Positions 57,844-64,000 of a DNA stretch of 64,000 nucleotides are shown in pieces. The position numbers and the translations under genes were made by a program. Numbering within the stretch: position 1 is the stretch's first letter; the number at the start of each line of letters is the position of its first letter. Below the pieces are notes generated by a model that worked only from the letters and a program-made list of their open reading frames with translations, searched no databases and was not told where the DNA came from. The stretch comes from DASVUC01 sp038237225 (GTDB lineage: Bacteria; Planctomycetota; Phycisphaerae; Tepidisphaerales; Tepidisphaeraceae), in contig JBBRYX010000009.1 of assembly GCA_038237225.1 (NCBI GenBank), positions 114,043 through 178,042 of the forward strand, read 5' to 3'.

Positions 57844-58371
57844 GTGAAATCCATTTCTATCTCGGTGTGTGTCCTTATCCTGGCGCTCCTGGTTGCCTGC
57901 GAGAAAAGTGCATCGCCCCCTACCGCAGGACCAGCAGGAGAATCCCTGCCCACCAACCTTTTCACGACCACGCCGCCAACCGGCGCGGTCGACGTCGTCG
58001 CGGCAAAGAGCGCCGCCAAAGACGGCGACCCCATCGTCATCAAAGGCCGAATCGGTGGCCAGAAAGAGCCGCTCGCCGCCAATCGCGCAATCATGGCCCT
58101 CGCAGACACCAGCCTGCCCACCTGCGACAAGACACCCATGGACAAGTGCTCAACACCGTGGGATTCCTGTTGCCAGCCGGCCGAGGAGCTCCTCGCCAAA
58201 AGCGTCTCCGTGCAGGTCGTTGGCGCTAATGGCCGGCCCCTAAAGGCAGGCCTCGCCGGTGTCTCGGGCATTGCGCCGCTCAAGGAAGTGATCGTCTCCG
58301 GAACGGCCAAAGCATCCGGAGGAAGCGCAACCCTCGTGATCCTCGCAAAACAAATCTACGTCATCCCGTAG
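57844..58371 (+). CDS. Putative lipoprotein of the ABC export cluster
   Basis: A 175-aa lipoprotein. Start GTG 57844 with AGGAG 6 nt upstream. The signal is SISVCVLILALLVAC, with lipobox LVAC. The mature domain (from ~55) has DGDPIVIKGRIGGQKEPL, then a Cys cluster CDKTPMDKCSTPWDSCC and VSVQVVGANGRPLKAGL, consistent with an OB-like or small beta-barrel fold with disulfides or metal binding. I do not recognise the family. It follows the second permease by 14 nt, so it belongs to the same operon. Confidence 0.8.
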   Translation: MKSISISVCVLILALLVACEKSASPPTAGPAGESLPTNLFTTTPPTGAVDVVAAKSAAKDGDPIVIKGRIGGQKEPLAANRAIMALADTSLPTCDKTPMDKCSTPWDSCCQPAEELLAKSVSVQVVGANGRPLKAGLAGVSGIAPLKEVIVSGTAKASGGSATLVILAKQIYVIP

Positions 58372-58458
58372 GGGCGACACTTGAGAAACCTGCCCAATTT
58401 ACAACGCAGTCTCATTTTGCCTGTATTATCTAGCGCCTGCGAAGTTGAAGGTGGATGA

Positions 58459-61400
58459 ATGATGTCGCGCCAGGTTACGATCTTTTTCTTGACGACTCTC
58501 GCCTTGCTGTGCGCAGCACCAGCCCGCGCCGAGGACGCGCAATTCTTTGAGTCAAAAATCCGCCCGATCCTGGTCGACAGTTGCTACAAGTGCCACAGCG
58601 CCACGAGCAAAAAGATTAAGGCAAACCTTCTGCTCGACACGAAGGATGGAATGCTCAAGGGCGGTGACAATGGCCCTTCCATTGTCCCGGGCGATCCCGA
58701 CAAAAGCCTGCTGATCCAAGCCGTCCGTTATAAGAACGAAGATCTTCAGATGCCGCCCAAGGAGAAGCTGGGCGATGCTCAGATCAAAGACCTTGAGGCC
58801 TGGGTCAAGATGGGGGCGCCCGATCCTCGCAGCAGCACAACAAGCGCCGCCAAACCAGCGACTACCTCCGCGGCCAAGGCAAGCGCCTATGACTTCGCCA
58901 CAGAGCGGAAGAAGTGGGCGTTCCAGCCGCCGGTCGAGCCGAAGGTTCCCGCGGTTCGGAATCAGGGGTGGGCGAAATCGGATCTGGATCGATTCATTCT
59001 TGCGAAGTTGGAGGAGAAGAGTCTTGCGCCCGCGGCCCCAGCGGACAAGCGGACGCTGATTCGGCGGGCGACCTTTGATCTGATCGGGCTGCCGCCCACG
59101 CCCGAAGAAGTGGACGCATTTCTTGCCGATGCCTCTCCCAGCGCCTTCGCGAAAGTCGTTGATCGCCTTTTGGCGTCACCGCATTATGGTGAACGCTGGG
59201 GGCGGCACTGGCTGGACGTGGTTCGATACGTCGATCGATTCGACGTGCGCTCGGTCGCAAGCGTGTATGATTGGCCCGAGACGTACCGCTATCGCGACTG
59301 GGTCGTCAAAGCCTTCAACGACGATCTGCCTTACGATCAATTTATCCAGAATCAGCTTGCCGGCGATCTGCTCCCCGCGAAGGATCCGAAGAAATTCAAC
59401 GCCGACGGCCTGGTCGCAACCGGCGTGTTCATGGTCGGCGAATGGGGACTGGGAGACTCCGACAAAGAGAAGATGCTCACCGACATCGTCGACGATCAGA
59501 TCGACGTGACCGGCAAGGCGTTTCTCGGACTCACACTCGCCTGCGCGCGATGCCACGATCATAAGTTCGATGCCATACCCACGGCGGACTATTACTCGCT
59601 GGCGGGCATTTTCTTCAGCAGCCGTATCCTGCCAAGCCCGGGAGGAAAGAGCGAAGGTTCGGCAGTGCTGCGAATCCCGATGGCGACTGCCGAGCAGCTT
59701 GCCCAGCGCAAGCTAAATGAGGCGCGCATCGCAAAGCTGGGGCAGGAGATCGATCAATACCTGGACGGACAGTATGCCCAGCTTGGCAAGCAGCAGCTTG
59801 CGAAGGTGCCTGAATATCTACAGGGGGCGTTGGAGTACAACAAGCTCTCCGAGAAGAGTGAGGGGCCCACTGTTTCAGAATTTGCGTTGAAGCACGGGCT
59901 TCATCCTTACGCGCTCCAGAAATGGCTGAACTTCGATGGCCGCGGGCAGCTCAAGCCTCTCAATCATCCGATCCGCAACGTCGGTGAAATCGCGTCGCTA
60001 AGCGGTTGGCACGGGGCGGACGACGCGCAGGTTCCGGTGGCGCTCGTGTACTCGGGGCAGCAGGAAGTGAAGCTTGTCACGATCACGTTGCCGCCGCGCT
60101 GCGTTTCGATACATCCAACGCAAACATCGGCGGTTGCAGTGGGATGGAAGAGTCCCATCAGCGGCAAGATCAAGATCGAAGGGGGAGTCCGCGACGGCGA
60201 TGCGGTGACCGGCAACGGCGTTATTTGGTCGCTCAGGCAGGAGCGCCGGGCAGGATCGAAGGAACTGGCGAATGGCGCAATCGCCAACGGAGGATCGCAG
60301 CTTCTTTCCGCGGGCACAGGCGGTTCGATCATCGCTTCGATCGACGTGGCCGCGGGAGAAGTCATTCAGCTTGCCGTCCTGGCGAAGGATAACGACCACA
60401 CATGCGACACCACGATCGTGGAGCTCAACATCGCTGAAGCCGGGGCGGCAGGCGTCGCTGGAGGAAAGCGCGTGTGGAATCTGACGGCGGATCAAATGCG
60501 CCTTGCCGACGCGGGCAAGCTCGCGAGCCCTTCGCCGGACGCCTATGGAAACGCCGATGTCTGGCAGTTCTCGGAGCTCTCGAATCCAGGAGTGATGGGA
60601 CTTCCACCGGACGTGACGTCGATCCTCACCAAGTGGACGAAGGTGCTGAATGAACCGCGTGATGCGGCGAAGGCGCAAGCCATTATCAAGGAGGTAACGC
60701 AGTCGCTCGTGCCTTTAACTGCCGCGACGAAGCCGGCGACGACCGCCGCGACGATTGCAGCGACGAAGCCCGCACCGGATCCGAAGCAGGAGACAGCTCT
60801 TTATCGAGTGCTCACCGATCCGAAAGGGCCGTTCTGGGCCGCGGCGCGACGCGATCTCAAGAATCTTCCTGAAGCGGCTCGCGCGCCTGTCGAGCAGCTT
60901 CAGACGGAACGCTCCACGCTCCAGCAGCAAATCGCGCAGCCGGTTCCTCTCGCCCACGGGCTACAGGAAGGCGGCACGCCGCAGAGCATGTTCGCGGGAA
61001 TTCAGGATGTGCCGATTCATATCCGCGGACGCTATGACCGGCTGGGAGAAGTGGTGCCGCGACGGTTTCCACGGCTAATTGCAGGCGACGATCAGAAGCC
61101 GATCAAGGAGGGGAGCGGGCGCTTGCAACTGGCCAAATGGATTGCGAGTCCCGAGAACCCGCTCACGGCTCGGGTCATGGCGAACCGAATCTGGCAACAC
61201 CACTTCGGGGAAGGGATCGTGCGCACGCCCAACAATTACGGAAAGCTGGGTGTGCCACCGACGCATCCCGAGCTTCTTGATTGGCTCGCACTGCGATTTG
61301 TGAAGAGCGGATGGTCGATCAAGGCGATGCACCGCGAGATGATGCTTTCCGCGACCTATCAGCAGTCGAGCATTGCGAACGAGAAAACGCATCAGGCAGA

Positions 61401-61920
61401 TCCGGACAACCTGATGGTGGGCCGGATGAATCGGAAGCGGCTCGAGGCTGAGCCCCTCCGAGATGCGCTGCTGCTGGTGACGGATTCACTTGACCGCACC
61501 TTGGGCGGACCCGCGATCAATGACCTGAACATCAACCGGCGGACGTTGTACGTGATGACGCTCCGCTCCGACCGGAGCAATTATCGAACCCTATTCGATG
61601 CCGCCGATCCGGCTTCAATTGTGGAGGCGCGCACCGATACCACCGTCGCGCCGCAGGCGCTCTTCCTGCTGAACAATCCATTCGCGCTGACGAAGACGGC
61701 GGCGTTGTCGCAGCGGGTTGTCGCCCAGGCGGCGGCAGGCGACGAAGCGCGGGTGAAGTGGCTGTTCCAGCGGCTGTACGCCCGGCCGCCGGAAGCGGCC
61801 GAAGCGAAAGTCGTCCTCCAGGCGCTTAAGTCCGCGCGCGAAGGCTCGAATGAAAACGCGGCGTGGGAGCAGGTTTGCCAGGTGTTGCTCTGCGCGAACG
61901 AATTCATGTACGTCGACTGA
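58459..61920 (+). CDS. Planctomycete cytochrome-c-domain protein with DUF1549 and DUF1553
   Basis: An 1153-aa exported protein of a family greatly expanded in Planctomycetota. The signal peptide is residues 1-24. A PSCyt1 heme-c domain follows with CYKCH at 42-46. DUF1549 (~170-370) includes RRATFDLIGLPPTPEEVDAFL, GERWGRHWLDVVRY and a second CxxCH, CARCHDHKFD. The middle ~480-680 is beta-rich, possibly carbohydrate-binding. DUF1553 occupies ~860-1130 (NPLTARVMANRIWQHHFGEGIVRTPNNYG, LRFVKSGWSIKAMHREMMLS). It is paired with the DUF1501 gene 14 nt downstream, the usual two-gene arrangement. Physiological function is not known. Confidence 0.93.
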   Translation: MMSRQVTIFFLTTLALLCAAPARAEDAQFFESKIRPILVDSCYKCHSATSKKIKANLLLDTKDGMLKGGDNGPSIVPGDPDKSLLIQAVRYKNEDLQMPPKEKLGDAQIKDLEAWVKMGAPDPRSSTTSAAKPATTSAAKASAYDFATERKKWAFQPPVEPKVPAVRNQGWAKSDLDRFILAKLEEKSLAPAAPADKRTLIRRATFDLIGLPPTPEEVDAFLADASPSAFAKVVDRLLASPHYGERWGRHWLDVVRYVDRFDVRSVASVYDWPETYRYRDWVVKAFNDDLPYDQFIQNQLAGDLLPAKDPKKFNADGLVATGVFMVGEWGLGDSDKEKMLTDIVDDQIDVTGKAFLGLTLACARCHDHKFDAIPTADYYSLAGIFFSSRILPSPGGKSEGSAVLRIPMATAEQLAQRKLNEARIAKLGQEIDQYLDGQYAQLGKQQLAKVPEYLQGALEYNKLSEKSEGPTVSEFALKHGLHPYALQKWLNFDGRGQLKPLNHPIRNVGEIASLSGWHGADDAQVPVALVYSGQQEVKLVTITLPPRCVSIHPTQTSAVAVGWKSPISGKIKIEGGVRDGDAVTGNGVIWSLRQERRAGSKELANGAIANGGSQLLSAGTGGSIIASIDVAAGEVIQLAVLAKDNDHTCDTTIVELNIAEAGAAGVAGGKRVWNLTADQMRLADAGKLASPSPDAYGNADVWQFSELSNPGVMGLPPDVTSILTKWTKVLNEPRDAAKAQAIIKEVTQSLVPLTAATKPATTAATIAATKPAPDPKQETALYRVLTDPKGPFWAAARRDLKNLPEAARAPVEQLQTERSTLQQQIAQPVPLAHGLQEGGTPQSMFAGIQDVPIHIRGRYDRLGEVVPRRFPRLIAGDDQKPIKEGSGRLQLAKWIASPENPLTARVMANRIWQHHFGEGIVRTPNNYGKLGVPPTHPELLDWLALRFVKSGWSIKAMHREMMLSATYQQSSIANEKTHQADPDNLMVGRMNRKRLEAEPLRDALLLVTDSLDRTLGGPAINDLNINRRTLYVMTLRSDRSNYRTLFDAADPASIVEARTDTTVAPQALFLLNNPFALTKTAALSQRVVAQAAAGDEARVKWLFQRLYARPPEAAEAKVVLQALKSAREGSNENAAWEQVCQVLLCANEFMYVD

Positions 61921-61934
61921 AAACGAGGTTTAAG

Positions 61935-63356
61935 ATGTTGTATTCCGACCCTATCAATCGCAGGCAAATGCTCAAGCGGTTCGCGAGCGGCTTTGGGATG
62001 CTGGGACTGGCGGGCTTGCTCGCGGACGATCTGTTTGCCGGTGACATCGTCAACCCGGCAGCGCCGCGCCTCACCCAGGCCCCGCACTTTGCGCCCAAGG
62101 CCAAGCGCATCATCTTTCTGTTCATGTCGGGCGGGCCGTCGCATGTGGACACCTTCGATCCCAAGCCCCGGCTCGCGATCGACAATGGCAAGCCGCTGCC
62201 GTTCGAACAGCCCAAGCTCTTTCGCACCAAGACCGGGAACCTGCTTCAGTCACCCTACAAGTTCTCCAAGCACGGACAATCCGGCATCGAAATCAGCGAG
62301 CTTTTTCCCAACATCGCGAAACAGGTGGATGATTTGTGCGTCATCCGCTCGATGGTCGCCGACAACATCAACCACAACGGAGCGTGCCTTCAGATGAACA
62401 CCGGCGAGCAGGCGTTCAGCAGGCCGAGCATGGGATCCTGGCTGCTTTATGGCCTGGGCAGCGAGAACAAGAACCTGCCTGGATTTGTTGTCATCAGCCC
62501 CGCCCAGCCGTCGCAGGGAGCGCCGCTCTGGAGCAGCAGCTTTCTTCCCGCTTCGTATCAGGGAACGCTCGTCTCTGACCTGAGCAAGCCGATCGCCAAT
62601 CTTGGCAATGACAAAGTTTCATCGAAGCGGCAACGACAGCAGCTCGATGCGCTCATGCAGCTCAATCAACTTCACCAGGCCAAGCGGCACGAGGACAGCC
62701 GGCTGAACGCGCGCATTGAGAGCTTCGAGCTCGCGTTCCGTATGCAGGCCGAGGCGCCCGAAGCATTCGGCATTGAGGGTGAAACCGAGGCGACGAAAAA
62801 GCTCTATGGCATCGGGGAAGGGCCCACGGATATTTTTGGCAAGCAATGCCTGATGGCGCGCCGGCTTGCCGAGCGGGGCGTGCGCATGGTCCAGGTTTAC
62901 CACACGCAGACGGCCGCACGCAGCAGTTGCCAGCTTTGGGATCAGCACAGCAATCTCAAGGCCGAGTTGCCGAACAATTGTTTGGCCACGGATAAACCGG
63001 TCGCCGGCTTGCTTCAGGATCTCAAGGCGCGCGGGCTTCTCAAGGACACGCTCGTCGTCTGGGGCGGCGAATTCGGACGGACCCCCACCGCCGAGGGAAC
63101 GGACGGACGCGAACATCATCCATGGGGCTTTACCATGTGGCTCGCGGGCGGCGGCATCAAGGGCGGCCTCGCGTACGGCGCCACCGACGACTTCGGCTGG
63201 CACGCGATCCAGAACAAGGTCCACGTCCACGACCTGCACGCCACCATTCTTCACCTCATGGGTTTGGACCACGAGAAATTAACCTACCGCCACAGCGGCC
63301 GCGATTACCGCCTGACCGACGTGAGCGGCCATGTCGTAAGCGACATCCTCGCGTGA
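61935..63356 (+). CDS. Tat-exported DUF1501 family protein
   Basis: A 473-aa protein with a twin-arginine signal (NRRQMLKRFASGFGMLGLAG). The DUF1501 (sulfatase/alkaline phosphatase-like) core includes RIIFLFMSGGPSHVDTFDPKP near residue 57. VVWGGEFGRTPTAEGTDGREHHPWGF (~380-405) and LHATILHLMGLDHEKLTYRHSGRDYRLTDV lie towards the end. The Asp/His residues needed for metal binding are present. GAGG lies 8 nt before the ATG at 61935. It is co-transcribed with the DUF1549/DUF1553 gene. The substrate is unknown; sulfated-polymer use is only a common suggestion for the family. Confidence 0.93.
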   Translation: MLYSDPINRRQMLKRFASGFGMLGLAGLLADDLFAGDIVNPAAPRLTQAPHFAPKAKRIIFLFMSGGPSHVDTFDPKPRLAIDNGKPLPFEQPKLFRTKTGNLLQSPYKFSKHGQSGIEISELFPNIAKQVDDLCVIRSMVADNINHNGACLQMNTGEQAFSRPSMGSWLLYGLGSENKNLPGFVVISPAQPSQGAPLWSSSFLPASYQGTLVSDLSKPIANLGNDKVSSKRQRQQLDALMQLNQLHQAKRHEDSRLNARIESFELAFRMQAEAPEAFGIEGETEATKKLYGIGEGPTDIFGKQCLMARRLAERGVRMVQVYHTQTAARSSCQLWDQHSNLKAELPNNCLATDKPVAGLLQDLKARGLLKDTLVVWGGEFGRTPTAEGTDGREHHPWGFTMWLAGGGIKGGLAYGATDDFGWHAIQNKVHVHDLHATILHLMGLDHEKLTYRHSGRDYRLTDVSGHVVSDILA

Positions 63357-63856
63357 TGCACCTGTAGCACGGGCATCTTGCCCGTGCTCATATCGCGGAC
63401 ATGGGCAGGATGCGACTCGACTGCCTTCGGCTCTGAGGCTCGAAGAGAGCTCGACGAAGTCCCATGCTACGGGAATCATCCTGGCGCCATGCGGAGTTGC
63501 TTTGCGCGATTTGAGGCACCCCAAATGGATAGGGAAAGTTCCCGATCGTTTTTTCGAAAGTGGGAAGAAATGGGAAGTTTTGGGAAGCGGTCTCGGGGTG
63601 GCGGGTTGTCAAAGAACGGGAGGGGCTTTGCGGTGAGACGGAGTTTATGCGCCCTCTACCTCTTGCGGAGCGCTGCGCGGGAAAGCGACTTGGCGCGCAG
63701 CGCTTTTTGAGGGAATGCGGTTTGGAGTGCGGGGCGGGGGAAAAGAATTTTGGGATTGGGGATTTTCAGTTTTTGCGCGCTGCGCGGTTGGTGGGTTTTT
63801 AGCGCAGCGCGCGAGTTATGGCTGATCGGTGGGCGGAAAGATAGGTAAACTTTTCT
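63357..63856. other. Repeat-rich non-coding stretch at the right end
   Basis: About 500 bp without a credible gene. It begins with AGCACGGGC-ATCTT-GCCCGTGCT (63366-63388, perfect 9-bp stem). From ~63495 to 63820 it resembles, in inverted orientation, the region 45720-46240, sharing the segment read on the minus strand as CTTCCCAAAACTTCCCATTT and GCGCAGCGC palindromes. Confidence 0.55.
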
Positions 63857-63884
63857 TTGACTTCCGTCGGGGCTGGGGTACTCT
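63857..63884 (+). promoter_or_regulatory. Candidate promoter near the right edge
   Basis: TTGACT, a 16-nt spacer and TACTCT on the plus strand, similar to the tuf and rplM promoters. An ATG at 63948 opens a frame (MLNSTGRSHRGFSARIR...) running off the window. Whether it is a gene cannot be judged. Confidence 0.4.
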
Positions 63885-64000
63885 CTCCAAACTAGCAAGG
63901 TTGACGAGGAAGCGGTTCTCAAGTCGTTCTTTACGGGCAAGATCATCATGCTGAATTCAACTGGACGCAGCCATCGGGGATTTTCTGCGCGCATTCGGAA

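Noticed and set aside
63656..63994. 112-codon minus-strand frame at the right end
   Set aside because: Built from GCGCAGCGC palindromes and the inverted repeat shared with 45.7-46.2 kb; composition is not protein-like.

Overview
The window looks like a chromosomal segment of a Planctomycetota bacterium, probably of the Phycisphaerae/Tepidisphaerales type (inference). The evidence is a heme-c/DUF1549/DUF1553 protein paired with a Tat-exported DUF1501 protein, a VPLPA/PEP-CTERM-like exported protein, a squalene-hopene cyclase, GC-rich coding with long open frames on the opposite strand of most genes, and many intergenic palindromes.

Layout. 0-13 kb: nusA, a UgpC/MalK-type ABC ATPase, two small genes, a Ca2+/H+ exchanger, a beta-propeller-like protein, a clpP-clpP-lipoprotein-ferredoxin operon, a MazEF-type toxin-antitoxin pair and topA. 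13-30 kb: one long minus-strand information-processing cluster, in transcription order tRNA-Thr, tuf, rpmG, tRNA-Trp, secE, nusG, a small membrane protein, rplK, a small protein, rplA, rplJ, rplL, rpoB, a small protein, a BrnTA-like toxin-antitoxin pair, rpoC. The usual ribosomal protein/RNA polymerase order is kept but extra small genes are interleaved, even between rpoB and rpoC. 30-45 kb: cstA, a small gene pair, a D-2-hydroxyacid dehydrogenase, a TPR protein translationally coupled to an exported protein, a divergent hopanoid pair (HpnO-like aminotransferase and shc), rpsI-rplM, an Nfu/NifU-N-like protein, a Tat-exported Gfo/Idh/MocA oxidoreductase and an FHA-GspE/PilB ATPase. 45-46.3 kb is a gene-poor, repeat-rich stretch leading into the tmRNA gene ssrA.

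46.7-52.7 kb: a 5,948-bp integrated element in the 3' end of ssrA, bounded by a 23-bp direct repeat. It carries a divergent tyrosine recombinase, an HK97-fold major capsid protein, a 76-aa protein, a tape-measure-like coiled-coil protein and an HUH rolling-circle replication initiator. I see no terminase, portal, protease or lysis gene. Arm-type repeats, a repeated 17-bp motif, a 140-nt nested inverted repeat and a hairpin leader in front of rep all lie inside it. This is the best candidate in the window for an undescribed system: a minimal capsid-encoding satellite or an integrative rolling-circle element.

52.8-63.4 kb: a Cys-rich secreted protein, an HlyD adaptor, a LolD/MacB-type ATPase, two FtsX-like permeases and a lipoprotein (a tripartite-type ABC export cluster), followed by the DUF1549/DUF1553 and DUF1501 pair. 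The last 640 bp are repeat-rich, with a possible promoter near the right edge.

Several families of short palindromes run through the window. Heptamer-word inverted arrays lie at operon junctions. Variable-stem hairpins with a GC-TTC(A)-GC centre occur between genes and also inside rplJ, shc and the TPR gene. A third family is CACGGGC..GCCCGTG-like, and a composite repeat of about 80 bp is present three times.
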